Source: Bacillaceae bacterium Marseille-Q3522 (GTDB taxonomy: Bacteria > Bacillota > Bacilli > Bacillales > Cytobacillaceae). From it: a DNA stretch of 36,672 nucleotides. Made by a program: the position numbers and the translations under genes. The DNA lies in the NCBI GenBank assembly GCA_017898095.1, contig JAGKQJ010000025.1, positions 1-36,672 of the forward strand. The letters are read 5' to 3'. Below are positions 23,048-32,529 of the stretch, one piece after another (positions within the stretch are counted from its first letter, which is position 1; each line of letters opens with the position of its first letter). The notes beneath the pieces are model-generated. The model saw nothing but the letters and a program-made list of their open reading frames with translations, was not told where the DNA came from and did no database searches.

Positions 23048-24016
23048 ATGTTAGTTATTAATAAAGCTGAGGTAATAAAGTTCTTATCAGTAAAAAAATG
23101 TATAGAAATAATGAAATCTGCATTAGCTGATCTGGCGAGGGGGGAAGCAATTCAAAATTTACGATCTGTTATCCAAATAGAAAACGGCGGAATATTGGGG
23201 CAAATGCCCGGATATTTACAAAATAAAAAAATACTTGGAACAAAGGTGATTAGTGTTTTTGCGGATAATCATCAGTACAAATTGCCATCCCATCAAGGGG
23301 TTGTCTTACTTTTTGATTCTGTCAACGGGGAATTAAAAGCGGTGGTAGACGGGACAGCAATTACTGCCATCCGGACAGCTGCTGTAAGTGCAGTGGCAAC
23401 GGATCTGTTAGCAAAGAAGGAAGCTGCCACTCTCTGTCTCTTAGGAGCGGGTGAACAGGCACGAAGCCATTTAGAAGCAATACTGGCGATCAGGCCAATA
23501 AAAAGGGTCAATGTGTGGAGCCGCCATAAAGAAACAGCAATGCTGTTTAAGCGGGAAATGGAGGAAAAGTTTTCTGCTGATATTCAAGTATGCAGCTCTG
23601 CAGAAAGAGCGGCAAACGGGGCTGCGATTATATGTACCGTGACCGCGTCAGAGGAACCGGTCCTAAAAAACAATTGGGTGATGGATGGTGCACACATTAA
23701 TGCAGTTGGTGCATGCCGGCCAAATTCGAGAGAACTGGATTCCGAGTTGGTTGCACGTTCTGAATTTTACGTCGACCGAAGCGAATCCGCCCAAAAGGAA
23801 TCAGGCGATTATTTAATCCCTCTTCAGGAAGGAAAAATTAAGAAAACGCATATCATTGGCGAAATCGGCGAAATCTTAATTGGAAAAATCAAAGGAAGGG
23901 AATCAAATAAATCCATTACCGTTTTTGACTCACTTGGACTTGCCATCGAGGATTTGGCAGCAGCTTACTATATCTATCAACAAGCGGAAAATCGAGCAGT
24001 GGAACAAAAAAAATAA
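23048..24016 (+). CDS. ornithine cyclodeaminase/mu-crystallin family protein (ketimine-reductase-like)
   Basis: A 322-residue NAD(P)-dependent enzyme family. Substrate domain at about 1-120 with KVISVFADNH and DGTAITAIRTAAVSAVATDLLA (101-122). Rossmann fold with LLGAGEQARSH (131-141). The motif INAVGACRPNSRELD (217-231) followed by YVDRSESAQKESGDYLIPL matches mu-crystallin and bacterial relatives. True ornithine cyclodeaminases have GGDCPGKTEL here, with a catalytic Asp that is absent. So the likelier activity is reduction of a cyclic or linear ketimine, or oxidation of an amino acid, as in DauB-type arginine dehydrogenase or alanine dehydrogenase. Start ATG with GGAG 8 bp upstream. The M19 gene follows after 17 bp, so they are cotranscribed. 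Confidence 0.87.
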   Translation: MLVINKAEVIKFLSVKKCIEIMKSALADLARGEAIQNLRSVIQIENGGILGQMPGYLQNKKILGTKVISVFADNHQYKLPSHQGVVLLFDSVNGELKAVVDGTAITAIRTAAVSAVATDLLAKKEAATLCLLGAGEQARSHLEAILAIRPIKRVNVWSRHKETAMLFKREMEEKFSADIQVCSSAERAANGAAIICTVTASEEPVLKNNWVMDGAHINAVGACRPNSRELDSELVARSEFYVDRSESAQKESGDYLIPLQEGKIKKTHIIGEIGEILIGKIKGRESNKSITVFDSLGLAIEDLAAAYYIYQQAENRAVEQKK

Positions 24017-24033
24017 TTAGCAGGTGGCGGCAA

Positions 24034-25197
24034 ATGATCGAAGAGGGATTATATAATTTTGCATTGACCGATGAGGAAGAAGAAAGAGCAAGACGGCTTC
24101 ACGAAGAAAGTATCGTGATCGACTTATTATTTCAAGGACCTTTATCGCCCGAGGCGATACCCGTTGAAATCTCGGATAAAATCAAAAATGCCTGCGAGCC
24201 CTACCGGGGCGATCCGATGACTTACAGCCGGATGCCGCGCAAATTCATTTCCAGGCTGGCTGTGAAGGGAGAAATACCGCAATTTAAAGACGAATGGTAT
24301 AACTCGGGAATTACGGCAGCGAACCGACAATTGAGCCTGACAAGTTGCGAAAGTATGATTACGAGTATAGCGGAAACCCAGTTGCAGTTTGACCGTTTTG
24401 ATTGGCTAATAAAGGCAGTAACGGTTGAGGATATACGTTATGCCAAAAAACATAATCTCAAGGCGGGAATTATTACCTCGCAAGAAACAAACGGTTTAGG
24501 AACCCGGATTGAATTACTGGATTCATTATATGATTTTGGCTTGCGGATATTGCAATTAACGTATAATACACAAAATTATATTGGTGCCGGTTGTGCTGAA
24601 AAATCAAACGCAGGCATTACGAATTTTGGAATTGCTTTTATTGAACGCCTTAACGAACTTGGTATTGTCGCCGACACGGGACATTGCGGCAAACAGACAA
24701 CTTTAGATGCATGCAAATACTCGAAAAAGCCCGTGATTGCTTCACACACGGGAGTAAAGAAGATTTATTCGCATATGCGCTGTAAAAGTGATGAAGAAAT
24801 AAAGGCAATTGCAAATACCGGAGGAGTCATCGGTGTGTTTGCCATGCCATGGTTTGTTCACGGGGATCCGGATCATACCACAATTGATCATGTTTTAGAT
24901 CATATTGACTATATTGTTCATTTAGTTGGAATCGATCATGTTGGAATTGGTACAGACTGGCCGATGAGTGATGTAACCTGGTCCTTGATCTATTTTAAAG
25001 AACATATAGCTCCAAAATTAGGATTTGCAAAGGGAAACGGTCCCTCAACAGAAACAATCATCGGTATGGAAAAGTACAGCTATTTTATCAATTTCACGAG
25101 AGGCTTGGTAAAACGGGGTTATAGTGACACAAATATTAAAAAAATACTCGGCGGTAATTGGCTTCGGATTTTTGAAGAGGTTTGGAAGAAGGTATGA
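24034..25197 (+). CDS. peptidase M19 (membrane dipeptidase) family protein
   Basis: A 387-residue TIM-barrel amidohydrolase of the renal dipeptidase family, which cleaves dipeptides, often with a D-residue on the C-side. Seen: LQLTYNTQNYIGAGC (173-187), VADTGHCG (212-219, His217), VIASHTG (234-240, His238) and GIGTDWP (304-310, Asp308), all metal or substrate residues. Unusual: the N-terminal HxD metal pair (normally DGHNDLP-like) is replaced by VIDLLFQG (28-35), and the bridging Glu region reads SQETNG (149-154). No signal peptide, so cytosolic. Start ATG after GGTGG. It is the second gene of a two-gene unit. The altered metal site makes plain dipeptidase activity uncertain. Confidence 0.85.
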   Translation: MIEEGLYNFALTDEEEERARRLHEESIVIDLLFQGPLSPEAIPVEISDKIKNACEPYRGDPMTYSRMPRKFISRLAVKGEIPQFKDEWYNSGITAANRQLSLTSCESMITSIAETQLQFDRFDWLIKAVTVEDIRYAKKHNLKAGIITSQETNGLGTRIELLDSLYDFGLRILQLTYNTQNYIGAGCAEKSNAGITNFGIAFIERLNELGIVADTGHCGKQTTLDACKYSKKPVIASHTGVKKIYSHMRCKSDEEIKAIANTGGVIGVFAMPWFVHGDPDHTTIDHVLDHIDYIVHLVGIDHVGIGTDWPMSDVTWSLIYFKEHIAPKLGFAKGNGPSTETIIGMEKYSYFINFTRGLVKRGYSDTNIKKILGGNWLRIFEEVWKKV

Positions 25198-25481
25198 AAT
25201 TAGTTTAGCCTTCTCAAAAGAGACGTGACCGGGTAACCGAAACATGAAGGAAGAAGGTGTCACCTGGTTTAGCCTGCTCTCTCTAACAAAGCAGTCCGGA
25301 AGATGAAACGGGAAGCCAGGCAAATAAAGCAGCCGATTATTTAACAAACAACATATTTTATCATAGATACAGGAAGTATACCGACACTAAAGGAACTTTC
25401 ATTTCAGAAAAAAAGAAAAAAAAGGAAAAACACTTATTCCATATCAAATATGATGAAAAAAAGAAGAAGGAGGAGCGCTTC

Positions 25482-27611
25482 ATGCACACGTATTTAAATG
25501 AAACAATTTTTCATTATTACTGCGCCGGAGTATACGAAGGAAAAATACAATTTTGCCAGAAAAATGTGATGCATGCGAAAGTGGATCGGCGGCAGCGGAC
25601 TCAAATGAAAGAAGATGTTTTGTCTGCCAATCTAAATGCGAACTTTCCTTTTTCCTATCTGCATGAACATGTAAGAGATTATGCGGAAGCTGAATGGACA
25701 GGGGATCAGGTTATTCTCAAAAATTATGCTGTCTATCAAAAGCATATCACTTATCAGGCTAAGCTTGATGGAAAAATTTTAACTTCCCAAGTATGGGCAT
25801 TGCGAAATGACACAGCGCTCGATGTTGTGACGATAGATGGCAAGATTATCGCGTTTGTTTGCCCAAACCGCTATGGCATGGAGGTGATTGTAAAAGAAGG
25901 AATGGAAAAATGGACGCCGCTGGTCGTGTATGAAGATCCAAAGCTTTCAAAAGCAGAATACGGCATAAATGACTTAGGTACTTTTTTCGTGCCGATGCGG
26001 GACGGTGTAAAATTGGCAACAGATGTCTATCTCCCGGAAGGAATCGAAAAAGGGAAAAAGCTGCCGGCGATCTTGATCAGGTCCTGCTATGATCGTCATG
26101 CAAAAAAAGATTTTCTGATAAGATGGGCGAACAAAGGATACGCCGTCGTCAATCAGGATGTCCGCGGCCGTGCGGACTCAGACGGGGACCTAGTACCATT
26201 TTATTATGAACGTGATGATGGCAGTGACACCATGGATTGGATTATAAAACAAGAATGGTCGGACGGCAATATCGGTATGTGGGGAGCATCCTATTTAGGC
26301 TATGTCGTTGTTTCTGCAGCGACAAGCGGGCACCCTAATTTGAAAGCTGTCGTTGACGAAGTAAATGTCGGCTCCCCATTTACGGATACAGTAAGAAGAG
26401 GTGGAACGATTTGTTCGTGGCCGCTTTTAAGCTGGACTCTTGCTCAATCTGTCGGTACCAGGACAAATTTCGGTATATTCAGCGGCAATGACGTAAGCGT
26501 GGAAAAGGTAGTAGATGCCCGGCCGATAAAAGATATTCCACAGCAAGTGATTGGTAGGCACTCCGGTCCGTGGGATATATGGAGTGAACATCCGGAATAC
26601 GATGAGTTTTGGGAAAATTGCACATTTTCTAAACGCGGTAACCAAGTACATGTGCCCATCTTTGTCATTTCCGGATGGTATGACGGCGACAGTGCCGGTG
26701 TATCGGAAACATGGCGAATGCTTAAGGAACATGATGTGCCGAACCGGAAAATCTGGCTCGGTCCATGGGAGCATAATCCAAACAGGGCAAGAGACTACCA
26801 TGGTGTTCATTTTAGTAATGATGCCGTCCTTTATCACTACGATGTCAATGTACTGCGCTGGTTTGATCGTTTCTTAAAAGGAATCGACAATGGAATCGAC
26901 CTTGAGCCAAGGGCAACTTATTACGTGGTTGGTGAAAATAAATGGAAAACTTCAGGGGATTGGACGCCAAATGAAGCGGCGGTTACAGCATTATACTTGG
27001 AAAGCAACGGCAAGGCAAATTCTAGCTTTGGGGACGGCTTGCTGCAAACCGCGGTTCCGGAGCAGGAGCAGATGGATTCTTTTATCTATGATCCGAAGCA
27101 GCCATTTACGTTTAGCGGATTAAGAGAACCGGAATGTTTAAATCCATTCGAGGTGAGAAATGACATTGTTGTCTACACAAGTGCAGAATTAGACACAGAT
27201 GTGACAATAGCCGGTGAGCTTTCAGCGGAAATCTATGCAGCGAGTACCGGAAAGGATACTGATTGGGTTGTTACTTTAAGTGACGTCGATCCTGCAGGGA
27301 ATTCCATAAGGCTTTCCAACTACATCGTACGTGCCAAATATCGCAAAGGCTATGAATCACCTGAATTGCTAGAACCGGGAAAAGTAGAAAAGTATACGAT
27401 TTTCCTGCCAAACGCTGCACATACGTATCAGAAGGGGCACCGGATTCGTTTTTCGATTACGTCATCCAGTAAATTTGTCGCTTTTCCAAATAACAATACA
27501 GGAAAAAACCCATATGAGGATGATGAAGCCATTATTGTAAAACAAAGCATTTATCATAGTAAAAATTATCCAAGTCATGTAAAGCTCCCGGTACTTACCG
27601 GATCGTTATAA
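25482..27611 (+). CDS. CocE/NonD (S15-like) serine hydrolase with N-terminal extension
   Basis: A 709-residue alpha/beta hydrolase. The core starts near 167 (TFFVPMRDGVKLATDVYLP). Catalytic Ser270 is in GMWGASYLGY, Asp401 in ISGWYDGD and His431 in LGPWEHN; QDVRGRADSDGD (225-236) supplies the oxyanion region. Residues about 480-709 form the PepX C-terminal jelly roll. Relatives include cocaine esterase, amino-acid ester hydrolases and Xaa-Pro dipeptidyl-peptidase. The first 165 residues are an extension not found in classic CocE (574 residues); it looks beta-rich and I do not recognise it. No signal peptide, so cytosolic. Start ATG with GGAGGAG. The 284 bp upstream hold no gene. Acyl-ester, amide or Xaa-Pro substrates are all possible. 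Confidence 0.88.
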   Translation: MHTYLNETIFHYYCAGVYEGKIQFCQKNVMHAKVDRRQRTQMKEDVLSANLNANFPFSYLHEHVRDYAEAEWTGDQVILKNYAVYQKHITYQAKLDGKILTSQVWALRNDTALDVVTIDGKIIAFVCPNRYGMEVIVKEGMEKWTPLVVYEDPKLSKAEYGINDLGTFFVPMRDGVKLATDVYLPEGIEKGKKLPAILIRSCYDRHAKKDFLIRWANKGYAVVNQDVRGRADSDGDLVPFYYERDDGSDTMDWIIKQEWSDGNIGMWGASYLGYVVVSAATSGHPNLKAVVDEVNVGSPFTDTVRRGGTICSWPLLSWTLAQSVGTRTNFGIFSGNDVSVEKVVDARPIKDIPQQVIGRHSGPWDIWSEHPEYDEFWENCTFSKRGNQVHVPIFVISGWYDGDSAGVSETWRMLKEHDVPNRKIWLGPWEHNPNRARDYHGVHFSNDAVLYHYDVNVLRWFDRFLKGIDNGIDLEPRATYYVVGENKWKTSGDWTPNEAAVTALYLESNGKANSSFGDGLLQTAVPEQEQMDSFIYDPKQPFTFSGLREPECLNPFEVRNDIVVYTSAELDTDVTIAGELSAEIYAASTGKDTDWVVTLSDVDPAGNSIRLSNYIVRAKYRKGYESPELLEPGKVEKYTIFLPNAAHTYQKGHRIRFSITSSSKFVAFPNNNTGKNPYEDDEAIIVKQSIYHSKNYPSHVKLPVLTGSL

Positions 27612-27692
27612 AGAAGGGAAATTCTTCTTTTAAAGTATGAGATCAAAATAACCCGAGCTTATCAAAATTGCAAAAGAAAGTTGGTGCATGTG

Positions 27693-28331
27693 ATGGAAAA
27701 CATCAACGATGAAAAATATAACCTGATTTCGATCATGAAAAGTATTTCTGCTCAATTTGGCGATAAATGTGAAGTAGTATTACATGATTTTTCGAGAGGC
27801 TATGAGAATAGCATCATAGCTATTGAAAACGGGCACGTTACCAACCGGAAAATTGGTTCAAGCATAACAAATCTGGGACTGGAGTATAGTGAGAAAGAAG
27901 ATCAAAACGAAATGGGTGTCTACAACTATACATCCCATACGAAGGACGGAAAGATTTTACGTTCATCGACGGCGGTCCTTCGGAATGAAGAAGGAAAAAT
28001 GATCGGCTCTTTGTGTATTAACTTCGATATTTCCGATTTTGTTGCTGCGGAAAACACAATAAAATCGATGATTAGGAACCAGGAAAACAAACCGATGGAT
28101 GAAGTCTTTGTCCAGGATGTCAATGAACTATTTGAATTTTATATCAAAGAATGCATCGAACTGATTGGAAAACCAATCTCGATTATGTCAAAAGAAGAAA
28201 AAACCAAAGCAATTCAATTCTTGGATTCAAAAGGGGTTTTTTCCATTACAAAATCAGGTGACCGGATATGTAAATTATTCGGGATATCCAAATTCACGCT
28301 CTATAAATATTTAGATGAAACAAGAAAGTGA
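27693..28331 (+). CDS. YheO-like PAS domain transcriptional regulator (DauR family)
   Basis: A 212-residue regulator. An N-terminal YheO-like PAS domain at about 5-115 (FGDKCEVVLHDFSRGYENSIIAIENGHVTNRKIG; GSLCINFDIS) senses a ligand. The C-terminal HTH_22 domain at about 155-210 (EEKTKAIQFLDSKGVFSITKSGDRICKLFGISKFTLYKYLDE) binds DNA. The family includes DauR, which controls D-arginine catabolism together with DauB, an enzyme of the same family as the gene at 23048 here. Start uncertain: ATG 27693, with GTG 27690 and TTG 27681 close by in frame; the site upstream (AAGAAAG) is weak. It lies between the catabolic genes and the importer and is the obvious candidate controller of both. Confidence 0.85.
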   Translation: MENINDEKYNLISIMKSISAQFGDKCEVVLHDFSRGYENSIIAIENGHVTNRKIGSSITNLGLEYSEKEDQNEMGVYNYTSHTKDGKILRSSTAVLRNEEGKMIGSLCINFDISDFVAAENTIKSMIRNQENKPMDEVFVQDVNELFEFYIKECIELIGKPISIMSKEEKTKAIQFLDSKGVFSITKSGDRICKLFGISKFTLYKYLDETRK

Positions 28332-28505
28332 ACTCGTTTTAACAAGCTGAAAATCGGGAAATCAGGAGGAGACGCTATTCTGTCTGATTGAAAATTTCCA
28401 CCTTTCGTTTGCTTAGAGGCGGGGTATTCACTCATATATGTCCATCATTTTATACGACTCAATGAGTAAAGAAGAACAGCGTAATTATCAGAATAGTACT
28501 ATGAT

Positions 28506-28533
28506 TTGCAATTTTTAACTAAATTCATAGATA
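28506..28533 (+). promoter_or_regulatory. promoter candidate for the peptide importer
   Basis: TTGCAA (28506-28511), 16 bp, TAGATA (28528-28533), 26 bp before the start of the binding protein gene. A reasonable sigma-A match. With 228 bp between regulator and importer this suggests a separate transcript start. Confidence 0.45.
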
Positions 28534-28559
28534 AAAAATATTTATAAGGAGAGAGAAAA

Positions 28560-30290
28560 ATGGTAAGAAAAAATTTTTCATTCAATAGTTTTATTTTCCT
28601 AATCGTCCTTGCTTTTCTGTTAAGTGCCTGTTCGAATAGCAATGAAAGCAATGAAGCCGGGGGATCATCAGAACCGGCAGAAGGGGGAAAGGTAACGTTT
28701 GGATTATATGCTGCACCAAGCGGGGTATTCAATCCAACCCTCTATTCAGAGACTAATGAAGCCTATGTGATTGACTTTGTTTACGAAAGTCTGGCGGAAC
28801 TCGATGAAAATCTTGCCTGGAAACCATTATTGGCAAAAGATTGGTCCTTTGAAGATGACAATAAAACATTAGTATTCCATCTTCAAGATAATGTAACCTG
28901 GCATGATGGCGAACCTTTTACAGCAAATGATGTAAAATTTACGTATGAAGTGATTGCTGATCAAGAATATACAGGAGTCCGACAAGACTATGCTGCTGAT
29001 TTAGTTGGCTTTGAAGAATATAATAGCGGACAAGCAGAAGAGTTGTCAGGAGTAGAAGTTGTCGATAAACACACGGTTAAATTTCATTTTAAAGAGCCGA
29101 ATGTTTTGGCATTATTCCGTGCATCCATGGACATTATTCCGGAACATATTTTTAATAAGTATGCGGTAAAAGATCTGCCGGCTGCATCGGAAGTCGTTGA
29201 TTTTGAAAAACTTATCGGAACAGGTCCGTTTAAAGCTTCAGAGACAGTGACGAATGAATCCTATTCCTTAGTACGAAATGAAGATTATTGGCAGGGGAAA
29301 CCTTACCTGGACGGGGTTGTATGGAGGGTTGTCAATCAGGACCTTGCTTCCGGCCTGTTAGAGAATGGCGAGGTAGATGTGCTGATGGGTGTAAGTTCCC
29401 AGGACTATGAGATTGTTTCTTCTCTTGAAAATGTAGAAATGTATGAGGCGCCGGCAGTCAGCTACCAATGGCTCGGATTTAAATTAAACCGCCGCCCGCA
29501 AGAGGATATAGCTGCCAAAGTGATTAATCCGGAACATTATCTTCCAAACGAGAAATTTCAAGATATTAACCTGCGCCAAGCGATCGCCTATTCGATTAAC
29601 CGCGAAGGAATTGCGGAAGGATTACTGGAAGGGCATGGTACCGTGATTAACGGCCACATACCGCCGTCATCATGGGCTTATAACGAGGACGAATTAAACC
29701 CTTATTCTTACGATCCCGGGAAGGCAAAAGAAATTTTAGATGATGCTGGATATGAAGATGTGGACGGAGACGGATTCCGGGAAAATCCGGATGGCGAAAA
29801 GCTTGTACTGAAAATAGATTATGCATCCGGGAATGATGTCAGGGATAAGGGTACACCAATCATCGCCCAAGGCTTAGAAGAAATCGGTCTAAAAACTGAT
29901 CTCCATATGCCAATGGATTTAGGATCACTTATTGGCGAGCTGGAAAATGACACGGATATGGATATATTTATCGCCGGATGGTCCCCGTATACACAAGACC
30001 CGAATCCAAAAGTATTTTGGGATTCCAAATCGATTTGGAACGTAACCCGTTGGAATGATGATAAACAGCAGTCATTGTTAGATGCTGGTATTAAAACACC
30101 GGAAGGATTTGACCAGGCATACCGCCAAGATATTTACAATCAGTGGAACGCATATGTAAATGAACAATTGCCAATGCTGCCGCTTGTTTCTATTAATAAT
30201 ATTTGGGCATGGAACAGCAAAATCAAAAATGTTACTCCGGAGCAGTTAAAAATCACCCGTGATGTTAATAAATGGTACATTGGGCAATAA
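28560..30290 (+). CDS. oligopeptide/dipeptide ABC transporter substrate-binding lipoprotein (family 5)
   Basis: A 576-residue binding protein. Signal peptide to Cys24 with lipobox LSAC, followed by a Ser/Asn/Glu linker (about 25-42). The family-5 signature WKPLLAKDWSFEDDNKTLVFHLQDNVTWHDGEPFTANDVKFTYE (about 82-125) is clear, as are LRQAIAYSINREGI and YDPGKAKEILDDAGYEDVDGDGFREN. The protein sits outside the membrane and hands a peptide-like substrate to the permeases at 32530 and 33504. Start ATG with AAGGAGAG 7 bp upstream. A hairpin-containing gap of 192 bp follows before the ATPase gene, which may set a higher level of this protein. Confidence 0.93.
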   Translation: MVRKNFSFNSFIFLIVLAFLLSACSNSNESNEAGGSSEPAEGGKVTFGLYAAPSGVFNPTLYSETNEAYVIDFVYESLAELDENLAWKPLLAKDWSFEDDNKTLVFHLQDNVTWHDGEPFTANDVKFTYEVIADQEYTGVRQDYAADLVGFEEYNSGQAEELSGVEVVDKHTVKFHFKEPNVLALFRASMDIIPEHIFNKYAVKDLPAASEVVDFEKLIGTGPFKASETVTNESYSLVRNEDYWQGKPYLDGVVWRVVNQDLASGLLENGEVDVLMGVSSQDYEIVSSLENVEMYEAPAVSYQWLGFKLNRRPQEDIAAKVINPEHYLPNEKFQDINLRQAIAYSINREGIAEGLLEGHGTVINGHIPPSSWAYNEDELNPYSYDPGKAKEILDDAGYEDVDGDGFRENPDGEKLVLKIDYASGNDVRDKGTPIIAQGLEEIGLKTDLHMPMDLGSLIGELENDTDMDIFIAGWSPYTQDPNPKVFWDSKSIWNVTRWNDDKQQSLLDAGIKTPEGFDQAYRQDIYNQWNAYVNEQLPMLPLVSINNIWAWNSKIKNVTPEQLKITRDVNKWYIGQ

Positions 30291-30304
30291 AAGGTGAACA
30301 TTAC

Positions 30305-30407
30305 GAAGGCCGTCCGCTCTTGCGTTTACAGCCTTCCATTATAGTGACTTCCTGATTGTCCATAAGATATTGTGTGAAATACCCATTTAAATATTAATGA
30401 TAAATGG
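30305..30407 (+). promoter_or_regulatory. hairpins between binding protein and ATPase genes
   Basis: GAAGGC (30305-30310) with GCCTTC (30331-30336), and CCATTTA (30383-30389) with TAAATGG (30401-30407). TGTCCAT (30357-30363) could instead pair with ATGGACA (30404-30410), so two exclusive folds are possible. Neither stem has a U tract. Message protection or partial termination is inferred. Confidence 0.4.
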
Positions 30408-30482
30408 ACATATACTTTTTACATTCCCGAAAACGGTATTGTTTCAATTTCATTTTCGAACAGCAAGGAAGAAGGTGACCAT

Positions 30483-31478
30483 ATGGAGGAACATTTACTT
30501 GAAATTGCTCATTTAAAAACGTATTTTCAAACAAACAAAGGCACAGTTAAAGCAGTAGATGGTGTAGATTTAACGATAAACAAAGGGGAAACAGTTGCAT
30601 TAGTCGGCGAGTCAGGAAGCGGGAAAAGTATGACATCGTTATCGATCATGAAGCTGATACCGCCATCTTCCGGAAATACCGTAGAAGGAAATATTTTTTT
30701 TGCAGGGCAAGATTTACTAACATTAAGTGATAAGCAGATGAATCATATCCGCGGTAACCAAATAGCAATGATCTTTCAAGAACCGATGACTTCCTTAAAT
30801 CCGGTTTATACAATTGGAAATCAAATAATCGAGCCTTTGCAGCTGCATAAAAAGATGAAAAAAAAACAAGCATTAAAGAAAGCAGTTGAACTGTTAAAAT
30901 TAGTCGGCATTGGCCGGGCGGAAAAAGTTGTTCACGAATATCCGCATCAATTATCCGGCGGGATGAGACAACGGGTAATGATTGCAATGGCAATGGTGAA
31001 CAACCCTTCTCTATTAATTGCGGATGAACCGACGACAGCATTAGACGTCACCATTCAGGCGCAAATACTGGACTTAATGATCGAATTAAAAGAAAAGTCA
31101 AATATGGCTATTTTATTAATTACCCATGATTTAGGTGTCGTGGCGGAAATAGCAGAACGGGTATTGGTCATGTATGCCGGGCAAATAGTCGAAGAAGCGG
31201 ATGTAAGAACCCTTTTTCACGATCCAAAGCATCCATATACGAAAGGCCTGTTAGCTTCAAGACCGAAGTTGAATGGAGAAGAAAAGCGTTTGCGCTCCAT
31301 TAAAGGAATCGTTCCAAGTGCATACGAATACCCTGGAGGCTGCCGCTTTGCTCCGCGATGTCCTTACAGGACGGAGGCTTGCAGCAAAGTACAGGAATTT
31401 AAAGAGATAGCAAAAGGACATAAGGTTCGCTGTATTAAGGTGCAAAAGGAGGAAAAAAATGCAACCGCCACTTCTTGA
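30483..31478 (+). CDS. peptide ABC transporter ATP-binding protein (OppD/DppD type)
   Basis: A 331-residue cytosolic ATPase. Walker A is GESGSGKS (about 40-47), Q-loop [12 protein letters not shown] (about 94-105), signature LSGGMRQR (about 158-165), Walker B LLIADEP (about 177-183), H-loop ITHDLG. The C-terminal oligopeptide-ATPase extension has [13 protein letters not shown] (about 281-293), which binds an iron-sulfur cluster in some members (family knowledge). Start ATG with AAGGTG upstream. It overlaps the second ATPase gene by 20 bp, so the two are coupled and form the heterodimeric motor. Confidence 0.94.
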   Translation: MEEHLLEIAHLKTYFQTNKGTVKAVDGVDLTINKGETVALVGESGSGKSMTSLSIMKLIPPSSGNTVEGNIFFAGQDLLTLSDKQMNHIRGNQIAMIFQEPMTSLNPVYTIGNQIIEPLQLHKKMKKKQALKKAVELLKLVGIGRAEKVVHEYPHQLSGGMRQRVMIAMAMVNNPSLLIADEPTTALDVTIQAQILDLMIELKEKSNMAILLITHDLGVVAEIAERVLVMYAGQIVEEADVRTLFHDPKHPYTKGLLASRPKLNGEEKRLRSIKGIVPSAYEYPGGCRFAPRCPYRTEACSKVQEFKEIAKGHKVRCIKVQKEEKNATATS

Positions 31479-32430
31479 AGTGAAAAATATAAAAAAATAT
31501 TTTCCGATAACTGGAGGATTACTCCATCGTCCAAAGGGTTACATCAAAGCAGTGGAAGATATCAGCCTTACACTCGGCTACGGGGAAACACTCGGGATTG
31601 TCGGGGAATCCGGGTCGGGAAAATCCACATTAGGACGAACCATCATGAGGTTAAGCGAGCCAACGTCAGGTCAAATTATCTTTCAAGGAAAGGATATAAG
31701 TAAACTCAGCAGCAAAAAACTGCGTACATCGAGAAGATATATGCAAATGGTATTTCAAGATCCCTATGCTTCGTTGAATCAACGGATGACAATCGGCCAG
31801 CTCCTTGATGAGCCATTAAAAATTCATACAAACGACGCAAAGAATATCAGAAAGCAAAGGATAAAGGAATTGCTTGATGTTGTGGGGTTGAGTACAGACG
31901 TCATGCAGCGGTATCCTCATGAATTTTCGGGTGGACAAAGGCAAAGGATTTGTATAGCCAGAGCGCTTGCCATCCAACCGCATCTTATTATCGCAGATGA
32001 ACCTGTTTCGGCTTTGGACGTATCGATTCAGTCGCAAATTATCAATCTATTAATGGATTTACAAGAATCCTTGCACTTATCTTATTTATTTATCACACAT
32101 GACTTAAGTGTCGTAAAGCACATTAGTGACCGAATAGCTGTGATGTACCTTGGCCAGTTGATGGAATTAGCGCCAAAAAAAGAATTGTTTAACCGGCCGC
32201 TACATCCATATACACAGGCTTTATTAAGTGCGATACCGAAAACAGATCCTGATATCAAACGGGAACGGATCGAGTTAAAAGGCGAAATACCAAGTGCGGC
32301 AAATCTGCCGAAAGGCTGTCCTTTTCATACGCGCTGTTCATATGCGAAAGATATTTGCAGAGAAGAGAAGCCGCAGTATCAGGAAACAGCTCCAAATCAT
32401 TTTGTCGCCTGTCATTTTGTCGCTGTTTAA
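31459..32430 (+). CDS. peptide ABC transporter ATP-binding protein (OppF/DppF type)
   Basis: A 323-residue partner ATPase. Walker [10 protein letters not shown] (about 51-59), Q-loop MVFQDPYASLNQRMTIG, signature FSGGQRQR, Walker B LIIADEPVSALDVSIQ. C-terminal extension CPFHTRCSYAKDIC (about 287-300), with the same Cys pattern as its partner. The N-terminal linker FPITGGLLHRPKGYIKAVEDIS is typical of OppF/DppF. Start ATG with AAAAGGAGG, inside the end of the previous gene. A 99-bp gap containing a hairpin precedes the permeases. Confidence 0.94.
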   Translation: MQPPLLEVKNIKKYFPITGGLLHRPKGYIKAVEDISLTLGYGETLGIVGESGSGKSTLGRTIMRLSEPTSGQIIFQGKDISKLSSKKLRTSRRYMQMVFQDPYASLNQRMTIGQLLDEPLKIHTNDAKNIRKQRIKELLDVVGLSTDVMQRYPHEFSGGQRQRICIARALAIQPHLIIADEPVSALDVSIQSQIINLLMDLQESLHLSYLFITHDLSVVKHISDRIAVMYLGQLMELAPKKELFNRPLHPYTQALLSAIPKTDPDIKRERIELKGEIPSAANLPKGCPFHTRCSYAKDICREEKPQYQETAPNHFVACHFVAV

Positions 32431-32480
32431 CGCAGTTTTATAAGGAAAATATTCTTTCTGAATGAGTACAGATGAAAAAA

Positions 32481-32515
32481 TTTCACAGGCTCTGGAGCTA
32501 TATGTTTGTGTGAAA
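32481..32515 (+). promoter_or_regulatory. hairpin touching the ribosome binding site of the first permease
   Basis: TTTCACA (32481-32487) pairs with TGTGAAA (32509-32515). The AAA of the second arm is directly followed by GGAAG, the Shine-Dalgarno of the permease gene at 32530, so folding could limit its translation. Inference from position only. Confidence 0.35.
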
Positions 32516-32529
32516 GGAAGTGATCCCAG

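Noticed and set aside
26427-26877. Long frames antisense or out of frame within the CocE gene
   Set aside because: Shadows of the 709-residue hydrolase frame, which carries all catalytic motifs.
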